This document shows, one piece after another, positions 37,401-52,400 of a DNA stretch of 64,000 nucleotides. The translations under genes and the position numbers were made by a program. Below the pieces are notes generated by a model. It made no database searches, was not told the origin of the DNA, and was given only the letters and a program-made list of their open reading frames with translations. The stretch comes from Lineus longissimus (lineage: Eukaryota > Nemertea > Pilidiophora > Heteronemertea > Lineidae), in NCBI RefSeq assembly GCF_910592395.1, contig NC_088309.1, positions 26,166,599 to 26,230,598 on the forward strand, given 5' to 3'. Position 1 is the stretch's first letter, and the number at the start of each line of letters is the position of its first letter.

Positions 37401-40400
37401 GAATGGGCAACCTCTTTGAAATCAATAAGTCATGCCACTAGATGATACAAGTTAGCAAGCTGGTTGCCTCCTAACTGATCGAGATATTATTTGGTGTCAT
37501 TTTGTCTTTCAACATTTTTCTCCCAGAATTGTCCAACTTTCATGCAATGAAAAGTAATGGTCTCAGTGGTGAGTGAAACGCAAATGGCAATAGAGAATGT
37601 TAATTGGCATTGGTAATTTTGATGTTATGTTTATGATTCAGGGGACCAAATATGTGAAATCACAAAATGACACAATACCAGTACGCCACAATTGACTTCG
37701 CCACTTGACTCAATGAACAACTGGACAAGAGTACGTTTCAGGATAGAGTAGTTCTGACCCCAATTAAACTGTTATACAATCCATCAACTATGATCTAACA
37801 CAAAATATGCAGGAGATGTGACGATGCATTTCAAACCACTACATCTGCCTACCGGTGTTTTCGCCCGTACCAATGCACCTCACATCTGAAATCATGATAG
37901 CAGTTTGAAGCACAGCGTCGGAGCTTTCAATTTTGACCCAGGAGCAAGTTAAATAAACTCCAGTATAATAATCAAACTAATTACTAATTACTAACATTGA
38001 CAAGTAATCATTGATTACGGAGGTAAGAAATGATCAATTTGCCAGAGACACAAGCCATTGGCCAAAATTGCCAAGCACCCTATGATAACCATCTCATTGA
38101 AGTTCTTTTTCGGACCGGCTGATCAAATTTGAGGGGAACAGCATAGAATTTATTCCTCAGATGACTGTGGAGGGTCAGTTTCCCAACTTGCCGTGAATCA
38201 GGCCAGCCCCTAAACTTACTGAGCTGGACTGCTCGAGCAGGAATACCCTGGGAAACAAGTACGTCTTTTGGCCAGTTTTAACTATGATGCACGCTTTCTC
38301 CTGGGCTAGGCCAGCTCGGTGAGTTAGGGAAGCAATCAGAATACACACAGTAAGATGGGAAACTGAGGTTCCAGGATGACCATTAAATTTAGCAGAACAG
38401 GTAAGGAGCTAGACTGTCTTGTTTTCTCAGTGACAGCGGTGCATGGCAAAATTGGCCTAGGGAAATGATTGAAGAGAAAGAGAAAATCATACACCAAATT
38501 AAATGCTTCGTGTCAGCTATAAGCAAGGACGATTCAAAAGGCCAAGTTTTTCTGTTGTTAAGGTAGACTTAACACAATGACTACACTAGAAACAGAGAGA
38601 TTATAGCAAGAAAGAGAAGAAGCTGGCAACAGACAAGACCTTCGGAAAGCAATGGCAATTTTTTATGAGGCTTGGCATCAAGCAATACTTTTCAGGTTCT
38701 GTTAAGAACATGCTGAGAACAATATGCATTGTAAAATGACCATTGTCTCATCTACTGACCTGTAACAAAATGCCACTCAAGCACACATTTTGCCCATTTG
38801 GACAGTATGATATGATCATGGACAATTAAAGGTAAAGCTCAAGCACATACATTTCAATATTTTCAACTAAATTTACTTGACAATATGGGACTCAAGTATT
38901 GATAAGCTAAAAAGGTCTCTCATTTCCGAGAGTAATGTATGAGTTAGGTTTGTCATTTTTATGAGCAGAACTGAAAGAAAAGTCATGGAGTTAAAAAGAA
39001 GAAAAGAAGAAAAGTTCTAGCATAAAGTAAGAGGACATTACAGATAGATTATAATAGAGAAATGCCCTACTATACTCATCAATGACCTGAACCATGTCTG
39101 AAGATACTTTGACATCAAAATGGCACTTGAGATTCAAAATGTCAGAAAGCAACTTATTTCTTATATCTTCTGTCTATATAGACTAAGAAAGTTTCTAGAT
39201 ATAATGTCTTTTGGAAATAATTTGGTTATCTATCAAAATATAATTTTCTGAAACTCAAATATGATTCATGTCACTTTCCAATGAAATATGGTACACATGG
39301 GCGACTGAATTGAGATCAACATATAATTGCCTTTGCTTGAGTAGCCACTTATACTAGATATCATGAAAAAGTGCCATTGCCCCCCCCAAAAAACGAAAAA
39401 ATGGCTGAGAAAAGTCATCAGATACAACCTTTTCTTCAAAGGCATGCAGTCTGACACCCATGAGCACTGCTGATCAGCTTTCCTTTCTAGCTATTTTCTG
39501 AATTCAGTCGCCCGTCTGCCCAGCTAAAAATGTGACTAAAATGTGAAGAATGGTGCAGGTGTGTTTGATTACTAGACCAAGATTCAATCAAGTCTTGAAG
39601 GCCCTGGGGTGTGGGGATAACAGTGTGTTTGTGATGTCTAGGTGGTGTAACAGATCACCCTTTAGGACCATGACCCATCAGAAAATTTCAAATTCCATAT
39701 GAAGGTTAAAAAGACAACATCAGAACATTTTAATTGTGACAACTTTTCAGGCACATTGCCCTTTTGTAGTGAGCAAAATATCAAATGAACAGCACGGCCC
39801 ATGGCGATCATAAGTTTTGAAACTGACAGCAATATGGGACATTGTGGTGATCCTATAAGTATTTGGAATTGTCTTGTGTACTGGTGCAAAATATTGTGTA
39901 TACTTGTGTGTATATCTGTGCAATTCCAGGAAAAGCAGTTTAGGGTGCAGCAACTGGAGGCGCCACCCACAGTTACCATGGTAACAATCCAACAAATCAG
40001 ACAAATGCTTCATAAGGTCCAGCACATCAAGAACAGAGGGACACCCCTGCCGTGGGGCAACCACGGAACAGACATCAACTGAGGGGGGGTCTTGGTGGCA
40101 ACTTTACATAGGACACTAAGACAGGTCATTTAGGGTCTTGGTATAGACATTGATACATGACAGAGCTGAGCCTTGGTATAGTAGATCAAAGAGAGGATAA
40201 CAGAATAGTCCCGAGGTGGGTTCCAAGGAAGACATGATACTAGGCTAGTCACTTAGGGTCATGGTACCAATGGAATATAGTCGACAGCATGGGATATATA
40301 GAGAAACAAGATAAGCATTGATACCTGATCACCATGATTACATGGTTGCCATGGAAACATGTTGCCCAGGGAACATGGTAACCACCTAAATCATGTTTCC

Positions 40401-43400
40401 ATAGAGACATGATGGTAAAGAAAACATGGTTTCCAGTATGACATGGTACTATGAAAACATGATTCAAAGGAAACGCAGACACATGATTATTAAAGTAGCA
40501 CCAAAGAAATGTTGCAAACAAGGGATAAAAATAGTACAGAAACAAAATAACAGCATGAATGGTTAAAGACTGTACCTTCTCTTCGATGCCCTTGATGATG
40601 TGACCACCGCACCAGCCTTTGCCGTCGGTGGTGAACCTTCCGCCACAGCAAAGCTCCCCCTGGGTGAGAATGTACTAACACTGTCAATCTCGGGTTTACC
40701 TGAAACAAGTGCAAGTGCATCAAGTCCTGTCATTAGCCAAGAATATCATTGGTCAACTGATATGATATTGGCAGAGAGTTGTCTGCTGTCCTTGGTCCCA
40801 CCACAATGAAAATAACCTGGTAACCAAGATTTTTTATAGAATGTAGCCTCAAACTGTCATACAACACTGCAACACAGCGTCATCAAAACAGAATAATTTG
40901 GTCTGGAAACTGAAACCATACGTACTTGATCCTCTCCTGACTGAGGCAATATTAATACTCGGTGATGAGAAACTGTAACTGATGGGTGATGGTGCCCTCT
41001 TTAGTTTGGGACTTCCACACGGTGACTTGATAACTGCAGGTACGGTGATGCTCGGAGATGATGCCCTGCATGGAGATATACTTCGAATAGGTGACGGAGT
41101 GCCCCGGACAGGGGATGAAGCGCGACGTAACTTGGGGCTAGCAACCGGTGATAATGTCTGTGTGACGTCCAGACTGGCTGGGATCTTAATGGGAGGTACG
41201 TCAATCAACTTCTTTGGTTTCATATCCACCTTGTTTGGATTCTTGATGGCTGATTTCATTGGGGTGATAGCCGGTGTTGACACAGGACTACTGCTGGCTG
41301 GGGAGCCAGGGGTTAAAGTGTCTGAGCTAGGTGCAGAGCTGAGAGTTGTCAATGGGCTTGGTCCTACGCCACCATTGTCAGGTTCAATGAACAAATCGAC
41401 AGGCGAATCATCAGGAGAATCCATGACCAGGTCCGCAGCCGGTGCAGGATCAGTTGAGGATTCACCGGCTTCTGGCTCACTGAAAGTGATCGTTGTCGTA
41501 CTCTCCGTCACATCAGCGTCCTCTGTAGTGATGATTGGCGGAGGGGAACTGGGCTGGTCAGCAGCTGCGATAGTAACAGCTTCAACGACGTCAGCATCAG
41601 TGACCACCATGTCAGAGAGAGTTTCACAAGAGGCAATTGGTGCCAACTTGGTCTTTGGTGGGTGTAACTCATCCAGTGAGTCGATCCGCGAGTCGATCTT
41701 TTCTCTTGAGTGCTGTTTTTCATCTGAAGATGGAGAAGAATAAAGGAAGCAATTACAAAGAAGACTTATGAAATAACCGTTGTGAAAGAAAATTTGGAGC
41801 AAAACTAACCATCTCGATATCTATCTAAGAGTTATGAGTCTGATTCACTGCCAAGATTACTCGTGGCCTCTGGCAAAACACCGCACACTGTTCTAGCAGC
41901 CATTGATCAGTTCTAAAGAATGGAGATTATCTCAATTTCAGAATTATATGATCTATACTTACATGGTGGCAGAGAGCCATGATCCACAGAGCCTGAGCCA
42001 TGACCTTTCGTGCCGCCAGGTCCATGATCTGCGTAAAGTAAATAGAGTGAGGGAATAAGGTGACACAAACACCTTTGTCGACAAGGATGGAAATTGGCCA
42101 TAGACATCAGGCTAATAACAGATAGCATATCCCCTTAATTTCATGTCCAAATTTGACACTTCTTAATTTCACATGGCCGTGAAAGGCACAGTGGGTAATA
42201 AATAATGTAGTGGAACTTCCAAAAGTGAAGCTTACATTTTTGAAGTAGGCCTCAAATGATTCTGAATTTTGAGCCTGTGGACTTCGATTATATTGGAAGG
42301 CAATAGAACTTGCTAAGTTGGTGCGACTGCCACTTGATATGTGTTAATAACATGAATAATTGGTATTTTTAAACTAAACCATTTACTTGTACACAAACAG
42401 TATCTGAACATGAACATGCAACACTGAATGAACCACACATCACATATTCATATTTACTGTGCAAGCCAGCAACATACATTTGCATTGGTACCTCCTCGGA
42501 AGCTCTTGGGTAAGAGGGGAACACAATTAAAGGAGAACTTGCCAGAGAAGTCTAAAGGCTAAAATTGTCATAAAAGTCTCACTGGAGTATTCAACTACAT
42601 CAGATACCATTTCTATACAATTTTGATGCCTGTCATACTCAACGTTTCTGTGGCAACTCCCCCTTTAACATCCTAGATATATAGCAGCCACAGATCAAAG
42701 AGTTATAAGACCTGATTCCAATGGGGCCTTTCCCGCTGCAGTCGATGCTGCAGGTAAACTACACTCAGCCACAGTGGGTATTTGGTTACTCAAATTACCA
42801 ATTACAGTGGAACCCCAGTTGGCGACCACCCCGGTAATGCGACCACCCTGCTATGACGAGAGCAGCGAGGAAACACCCCAGTCATCAGATCTTTACAAAG
42901 TATTTTGACTGGGCAGCCGATGTTTCGGCCAAAAACTACCATATCAGATAGGCTCAGTGTTCATCAGAAGTAAATGCCCTTAATTTCCTTTGAGTTTAAA
43001 ACTCTTTGCTCGAAATCTTACACAAAGTGAAACAAACTGTAGAAATAAGTGGTAATATCATCTGGAGTCGGGTGTAATTTACTTCTGATCAACACTGTAA
43101 AACTACTGTACCAAAACTACAGTACATGTCTTGCTTGATGTTGAGTCACAATGTTACTCTGAATTGCAAGGAAGAGTACAACAGAAAACACACAGGTGTC
43201 CAACAATTTCATCAGAGTACATTCAAAAGTAACATGCATTATCACACGCAACATCTGATGGAGTGAAACGTTTACAGACAAGTTTTGAAGTGTAATGTTC
43301 CACATGTCAAGGCATGTTACTTAAGGATGGTACAGCACATTAGGCATATCACGATATCGCATCTGCTGACAGGTTCAAAATGTTCTGGTACAGTAGCAAT

Positions 43401-46400
43401 CATCGAAACAACAACCACACCGCAGACATCAACATTTCCATAGCCTGACCACGCAGGTTGGGACAACATAGGACTGCCACAACAGCCGCGAGAAACTGCG
43501 CTAGGTTTTGTTTGTAATAGACTGAATACCAGGAGAGGGAAGCAAAGTTAAATAATCGTAATCAACTCGCAATGACTATTGCTATGAGGCATTTTTCGAA
43601 AAATTTAGGCAAACTAATGACTCAATTAATCTCTATTTTTTATAAAACTTGAAATAAATGTAAGGATTTTAAGGCGACAGCTATTAAGCAAAATGAATGT
43701 GATAGCTCATCACAACACCAAAAGTCTTTCATACTCAAATATATAACATCAAATGAATTCCAAATTTCATTTAGTGAGTTTACTTCATCAAGATGATTAT
43801 TCGCACAGTGACAGTTTTATACCCACATCACAGTAGAACAAACTAATGCTAACACAAGCCGGGACAAACAAGCCAACTACTACTTTGTCTCACTTTGTGA
43901 GAGACCAGAAGGTTCTTCAGGAAAATGAAATAGACACCTCTCCTCGTAAACAACCCACATGCAAACAAACAATCCATCGGCACAACTCCATTTATTGAGG
44001 CTTACATCTGCGGAAATGGCTGTTCTTCCCGTCCAGGTGACTGACCTCCCCCGTCACCTCGATTTTCATCATACCTGTGCTAATACGTCGCGCCTTTTCA
44101 GGCTGCGGTTTGATAAGAAGTTTAGAGTTTGGTGGACTCTGGCTAAAAGTCATGCCGGAGGGCGGGCTCGATGAGTGGAACACTTCTGAATGGTGCTCAA
44201 ACGCCCTGGAAAAAAAAGATCACATCATTATCCTGTCAACGCTTTGAAAGATCATGATACACAATTCACCAAATGATGGTCTAAAACTTAGCTCCATATG
44301 AACTAGATTTCGTGCCCCTCCCACCCCATTACACACGTTATACTTCCAGGTTTAATAGAAACTCAGAAAGATCTACTGCTGACCTAATAATGTACATTGA
44401 TGCATTAGAAGCAGCTGTAGAAGACTTCTTCACTGCCTTTGTATCATACAACTTACGGTGGCACCGATATAGTGCTGTATCTCTTGTGGTCCAAGTTGCC
44501 ATACTCCGGGTTGATGACGACGCGCCTGAGCGCTTCAAGAACATGGCGTCCCGTCGTGAACACGCGGTAGGTCAGGAGGAATGTGTTGAGAAAGTCAATG
44601 CTGAGGAAACGGAGATCGGTCAGCCGCTCGAGGAGTCGCTCTGTCGACGCATGGCGAATCTGTAATGTTCAGTAGGGAACAATAACATTTGTTTCATTAC
44701 CAGATCATTGTTACTTCTCCTGTTCTGGATGGATACTTACCATAGACGAACTTAACTAACTGAAACAGACTTTGCACTGCTTTTAGCGAGAAAACATTTC
44801 ATACAACCTAACTGGGTTAGAGCACTGATACAACCCTGGTTATTGGCACAAACACTGCCTTTATGATATCACACTAATCTGCTAAGACAATTCAATGCCC
44901 TGATCGTTTTTACTCAATTGGAACCCAATACACATCTTAAAGCGGTATTTTGAGAAGGCCTATAGCATTATCCTTGGAATCTATTGATATTAGTATCAAA
45001 TCTCACACCATACAATAGTCCCAATATCTCTTGTATTTGCAAGTCAATGCAAGTATTGGGAATTCTTCGGACCATGATTTTTCTACGAGAACTACTGCTG
45101 AACGCAAAGGTTCAGACAAGACCCGCCCCCTGAGAAAAAGAACAAGGTGCACAAGGAGTTAGTCTTTGTTAATCATTTGTTTTCAAGGTCAATTCTTGGT
45201 ATTGGCATTTACTGCTCATCTGTTCAAATATCAAAGTGAGATCATGCACACCTCCACACACAAACTAACTCCCCCTCACCAATAGTTCTTTGCTCCTTGG
45301 AACAATAACATCTAAATTGCCTGTAATCAAACATACCACACCAGATTCATATTCCATATCATACACAGAATCATTCAAAGATCATTTGTTAATAAACAGC
45401 TGTGTGTTTTGTGATTCAAAACAAGCCTGCATCAGAAATGTCAATGTTGATTAATCCAAATTTGTATTAGTGACGTTTGCTGAAAACGATTTATCACCCC
45501 AGTTCTAAATGTCATCCTCCATGAAAGAATAGAAGAAAGAAGATGTGTTAAAATGCAACATCAGACCAAACAAAATGACAATAACACCATTAATCACAAA
45601 GTAATAAGTTCACATCGATTTTGAAGAATTGAAAGAGAAGGGTCAAAAACCGTCCATACCTCTTTTAAGCTGTAAGATAGCTGCCTGGTATGGAAAGTTT
45701 CTGATGAATAACACAACTGCTCAATACTCTAACCTCATCAACCTAAGTCCAAGTGATTATGTACTATGAAATCATAACAGAGGTTAAGCCTGAACATGAG
45801 GTCATGACAATCAGACCACTTGGTGTCACCAACCCATTACCCATCCAAACAGAACATCTTGAATGGCATCGAACGACTGTGTATCGTATAAATCTTTGAA
45901 TTGAATATTCAGAACCACACTTAGATTGGTGAAACAAGAGTATTCTAAGACTGTTCCAAATAACAGAAGCTGACAACCTTCCATAAAGCAACAACCAGAC
46001 AGCTGAGCATTGGGGACAGAAACAATATGTATAGATATCGAGTAAACCAACATGCAATACATCATAGCAGTCTCACGAGGGGAGAACAACACCACTTGTC
46101 CATAACGTTATTATCAGGTTTTGGTGCTTATACTTTTGGCTACAGACATGCAAACTCTAACCAGCATCACAAAAATCATAGCACAGCAATCTGCTTCCCA
46201 CAGGATAAAGCGACTGTAATGAAGCTGACATCATTATCACTAGGACAGGCTCAAAACGGAGATCTCTCAAACGCAAAACCATCTACAATGCAATCATTTT
46301 CGCTTAGAAAGTAAACTTCAGAAGACAAACAAACAAACAGGAGATGAGTGTTAGATTTGTTAACCCTTGCTACCGAACTTGCTGACTGATACACGTCATA

Positions 46401-49400
46401 GTTTCACCACCTAGTTAAGGTGTTCAACAACTAGGTTTAACTATCTGCTCAGAGATGAGTGAAATAGTTAAACCATTGTCAATTGCTGTTCAAACTATCA
46501 AACATGAGTCAATGCCTCAAAGCAGCATATGAATATCACATAGCATAGTATTAATGCAGCAGTAAGATTAAACCAATATTTGTTCCCATTGAGAGCATGG
46601 CATATTGAAGTTAATGCGCATGTTGCGTGGAACTGAGTGCACTGAGAATGACAAGGTTATATTACACAGTTATTGATTGGATTATGAATCAATAGCAAAA
46701 CTTCTCCCAGGATTTAACCCTTTTTGAAGGCACATCATAACAAGCAATTGTTTTCCAGTGTTGCTTTGATGGATGCCCTTCTGCCTAGACTGGACTGCTG
46801 ACTGTGGACTGCTGTCTGACCTTGAGTCAGTCAGCTTTTCACAGTTAACAAACAGGAATAGGAAGGACCCATAGTTGTCAACAACCATACACAAGCTTTC
46901 TATTGACTACACATAAGCACACTCAGTCTGCCACAAACTGCTCAACCAGCATCACACAAATCATTCATCATTCACATGCAACCAAAATAATCATGAAGAA
47001 TTTGTTGAAATCAACAGCTTGTATGTGTGTTTATCTGGTAGAGAGAAGAGGGAACAGAACCATTTCTGGAGGATCTATCCAAATATTGCGCGGCTCAAGA
47101 AAAGGATTATCAAGGTGATGATAATACCATCACTTGTCAGATATCTTGAACCAAGTTACCAGTCTCACAGGTTCTTCTCCTAGTACTAATAAAGACAAGC
47201 AGTCCAGCTTACTGCTGTGAAGATTCTCTAGAAATGTTCTGCATACTTTTTGATGGCAAGTGTTTAAAACGTTTAGCATTACTTAATGTTACATTTGTCT
47301 AACAAAACAGAGGTGTCATCATTTGAAACAGAGGTGCCATCACTTCAAAACAGAGGTTGCCATCATTTGGAACAGAGGTTGCCATCATGAGAAACAGAGG
47401 TTGCCATCATTGGAACAGAGGTTGCCATCATTTGGAACAGAGGTTGCCATCATTTAGAACAGAGGTTGCCATCATGAGAAACAGAGGTTGCCATCATTGG
47501 AACAGAGGTTGCCATCATGAGAAACAGAGGGTGCCATCATTTGGAACAGAGGGAGCCATCATGAATGTCAAGGGTATTAAGCACAGGGAGATGAAGAGAC
47601 AGGGGTGGAGGAAGCCCATTTAGGACTATGTGACACATTCTCATCATAAATGGAGGGAATATTGAGTAACTGGCATGCATATACAATCAGAGACTGAAGG
47701 ATAATGTTATTGCAATCCTGTGATGCCCAAATATTCCATCATTTAGAGAGATTTGGAAGAAGAGACTGTAAATGGCCTGGCTGGCGCAGAGGTCCAGTGC
47801 ATGTCACAAAAGATAGAATTTAAGATGCCATTTCAGTTTTTCTGTTGCCAAACACTATCCTCAGTCTTTAAATTAAGGATATGTCAGATTTCAGCAAATA
47901 GTAGGGGAAGCTGCCGAAACCTTTGAATCTGTCACATAATCCAAAATGGGGTCACTTGAAACTGGAATGGAACATGGAGTTATGACAGGCTGAAATTTAG
48001 CCTCAAATTGTTATATGCATATAAAAATTCTTATATGCATAAAATGGTTTATCTTATTCCACCATATGACACTAAATTGTTTGTTAACAAGTAAGTGGTA
48101 AAAAATAAACAGGATCATTTTGAAAGTCTGAAGAAAATGTGTGCTTAATTTAGTGGGAATGTGCATTGGAATAGCTACTTTTAGTGTGGAAGTGATGCAC
48201 AATCATGCAAAGTAGTCATCAGTAGAATTCTTTGTGACAAAGTTTGCTCCATGCAAAAGCACATCAGGAGCATATGACCATAAAATATTGATTAGTAGAG
48301 AAAGTTAGTTTGTTAGTCAAAGAAATATTCATATATGACTGAATACCAGTGAGAATTGTTCATCTATCATACCCAGAATGAAATACACATTGCGTCCATC
48401 AATCAGAGGTTCAACTCTTGTCTACTGGTAAGAACACCGAGTGAACTTTGAGTTTCAAAAGTCACTCATTAGAGAAGTTACAGTCTTCGAACTCATTGGC
48501 AATAGGGAGAGGTATTCTAGAGAGACTATCTAGTATTTCACCAGCCTGTCATATGCAGGGTGTCCAAAACATGTCCCAACAAATCCCAGACTTGGAAGGA
48601 TGGACTGGAGCTCCACCCAGCCATACTATGAAACCATGAAGGGAGATTTTCATAGCTGGACAGAGCTCAGTTCTCCCACAAGAATGGTCAGTGATCTGCT
48701 GGCAACATTTTTTGGGCCACCCCTAGCCAGTTGGAGGCACACATTTAACAGAGCACAGTTGGCTACACCGTTGTATGAAACCTCGCCTACCTGAGGCACC
48801 TTGCAAGAGTTCAGGGTACGTGTGAATTTGATGTCAATATCGTCGTGGAACAACTTTGCATCTAACCTGTGGAAATGCAACACTTAAAGTTTTAAAACTT
48901 GACCAGTAGCTCCACCTACCTGTGGTACTTTACACGAGTTGAGAGTGCGACTGAATTTAATTTCTTCGTCATCCCGGAACAGCTTGGGGTCAGACCTAGG
49001 ACGGTAGAACAGAGATATATGATAACAACGATAAGGTTTATCAAGACTTTCAAGAAAATTTGAACCAAGGCAATGCTCAAGTGGACATGCGTATGCCAGC
49101 CATTCTTGCAGAGGCCTTTTTCAGCAACTAACGAGGCTTACATCACTATTAAATTGGTCAAGGTACAAGGAGTAACTCGAAGGAGGACACACTAAGACAA
49201 ACGACATCGATTTCAGTTGCTGTGTCTTTAAGTCTCAGATATTATCAATTGAGCCATAAATGCCCAAAGACAATTGTAAAGGCAAAGAAGGTGAATTCAT
49301 TTGGGTGCAAGTGTGATAAGGGCGGCCCTAAAACTTGGACAACTAACAAAGAAATATCGAGTAGGACCTTCAGACTTTCAGTTTTCTAGAATTTAACCAG

Positions 49401-52400
49401 AAGGCTACCTCCAAAATCTCCAACATTATCATATTGAATGCCATGTAATATAATGATGTCATACAGCACGCGATTAGTAGCTAAACAGTTAAGGCTGACA
49501 GGTCCTACTTTTTTTCAAAAAGACCACAGCACACACAAGCATAGTAATAAAACTTACCACACCCCTGAAATCTAAAAAGCTCTGGATTAACTAGAAGAGC
49601 AAACAAGGCAAACCCCCTTGCCAAATTAAAGAATGCATACTGCGCTGGAGTGCTGTAAACCATGCATAAACAGACATGCACCAGAGATGTGATGTTTGTA
49701 AAAAGTTCCCACACTCTCATGCAAAGCCAAAACGGCAAACACTACTCGTTAAAAGTGCTCAAAATTTGTGGAGCAGAGGTGTTATGCGATAAGTTGAGTA
49801 GTATAGCTATGAAATGTTACACCTAAAGAATTAGGTTTCTGCTACGATTTAATACTAAAGTGACATTGGGTGCTCACAGGCGTACATCTACGTTTTTAAT
49901 GCCCAACCGTTCGGTGCCAAATGACTTAGACCTACGTCATCGAACAAGGGGGTCCCATCAACTGTTGCAATCGTGTCTAAGAAATGATGTAAACTTCACT
50001 CCAGTCTTTGCTGTGATTGAACATTGGGCTCTAAGGGAATCTAATGCAATAGACGTCAGGCAATTGCCCTTTTTTTGAGGGAGTGGTGAAAAGTTGTGAA
50101 AAGATACTGGCCCCATGAGGAATATTTAAACCCCTGGGCACCCAAGGTGTTAAAAGGAGATTACTGTAAAGTGATAAAAAAAATTTATTTTAATGATTTT
50201 TAGGGTGATTTTTCAAATCATGTACAGGTAAGCTTATATACTAGTAGTCTCCTTTCATAAGTTAAAGAATGTAAAGTGGAATTATTTGTAAAAGCAATGA
50301 GTTGAATTGTGATGTTAATTAGCTAAGCGTTCAATCAAGTTAGCATAGATATGAGGATGGAGGCAATGGAAGTAAAGTTGGAGTAAAGATATACCATAAC
50401 CTTTAACCTTTGACCCTAAGTCATATTTGAGCATACCTGAGTCGTTTTAAATTACAGTCACACTCGAGACTATGCTTCAATCGGGCAATATCAGGAGATG
50501 GTGGATTTTTGGAACTAAACAAAATTGTAAAAGTATCATTAGAAAAGAATCAATAAATCAGGCGACATGTTGATTTTCTGTCAAAATGAAATAAACCTCA
50601 CACCAGGCCCATCACATGCGACTGAAATTGTGAAGTGTGAGATGTCTACCTTAGTCATACACGAGGCGTACCCGTGTCACCCCAACGGGGACACTGGAAT
50701 CTTCCCAAGTTTTTCCTGTAAAGTTGAATATAGACGGGGCAGTGACATCTTTTAGCTATCTCAGAATCCCTACAAAACGAGTCACAGTAATACCATTTTC
50801 TTTCCAGCTCCACATGTCAAAATCTTATAGTCCTGTCCTAAAAACTCAATCAAAAGTGGATCCATAAAAACTAAATAACAACGAAATAATAGCACTCCCT
50901 ATCCAAATCCTGCACCTAAGGGTAAACATCAAGTCATCATAAGGATAAACATGTAGTGTTTTTCATTCTGTACCAGATAAAGCAACCATGTATAAACAGC
51001 AACTATTTGGTAACCTGGACCATCAAAAAGTGTTTTAATCTAATGAACAGTGATGTTACCACCAAATGTGTTTTGACGCATTTGATGCAAATGATTGTGT
51101 TACCATCCCCTTTGAATGAAACAATACTTCTTCCCAGTCATGCATTCCTAAGGCTTGGTGGTCTAAGCTTACGACTGATTTTTTCCCCTGATGGTAATGA
51201 CATTGTAACACAGAAACATTAACTAACCCTATAGACACACCGGTCATGGACAGTCAAGTTAGCTTCAAATGAAATATTCTACCAATTTTAATAGAGTTGT
51301 TGTCAATTTGCTATTGTCTCAATCATTGGAAAGTCCTGTTACAAGGCCTCTGACATTCCAATCACTGAGCCAGTTGCAAATGGACTTACATCACTAATGA
51401 AACACAGAGTCCAATGCATCAACTGGAGATCTGGCCACATCTTAACTAAATCATGGGAAACAAATGACAAATTATCCAATGGTACAGAGTAACCTACAAT
51501 TGCACTGATTCAACATTTTTAGAATGTACATTTGGTAGAATTATTTTCCCCATTTGAACTGTTTGCATAAATCTTAGAAGGCTCCCCAAAAGAGATACTG
51601 GACTCCGATACATGTAGCAACATAATTTTCTCAAACGCGCTTTTGCAAAGAAGATGAGGCACTCTTCAAAGATGAGATTATTCACAGTAAGCCAAGGATT
51701 ACAATCAAGTGAACAGATTCTGCAAATACCTTTGGGACTTTCACTCGTAGGCAACATGGGAGTAAAAAATGTCCCTTTGACGGATTTACAAGTTGTCGCA
51801 TTTAGTGATTAATGTCATATTGTCCAAATGCCTCTTGCTCTCCACACTAGACAGGACATGCCACACGTAGAAACTTGAGACAAACACCAACTCACCACAG
51901 CTGAGAACAGTAGTACGCCCTGCTAAGCAAAGTGGGAGAGACGGGTCATCCAATAGTTAAGACAAGAGACACAACACCACGAGCAGACGCCTTATTTTTA
52001 TGTCATTTTTGGATGTACGACAATCAGTACCTCCTTGGTCACCAACCATATAGCAAAATATAGTCCCAGAGTAGGCTAGCCACCATAGGGCCAAATCCAT
52101 TTAACTTGGGAAGTCAAGGACTCGATAACCCAAATACTGATGTAGTTCAACAAACAAATGTACCCACATAGGTGATTCTTCAGTTGATTTTGACCGATCC
52201 CCCCCCCCCCCCGTCACCCTAGATCTATCCCCACTGTCAGACTTGCACCAGATTATTGAAATCCACGAGGAAATATTGAATTTTTGATAAAGTCTGACCG
52301 TCTCTGTCATTGAAAGGCAGTACCGTGAGTACCGTATTAGGTCGGGACACAGCTAGAGGGAATGCTGGATAGTTAGTGGGATACAATATGACACCTAGGA

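Larger units (their letters stand above)
44660..48790 (-). other. RasGRF intron, about 4.1 kb
   Basis: Holds the 21-bp minisatellite at 47310-47570 and one copy (45740-45965) of a dispersed repeat also present at 60330-60545. No supported exon. Confidence 0.6.

Noticed and set aside
40982-41743. 253-codon plus-strand open frame
   Set aside because: Shadow of the 798-nt Ser/Pro-rich RasGRF exon on the minus strand, whose splice phases and protein family fit.
47310-47623. CRISPR-like look of the 21-bp repeats and 53-bp VNTR
   Set aside because: Repeats are head to tail without unique spacers, in a eukaryotic intron.
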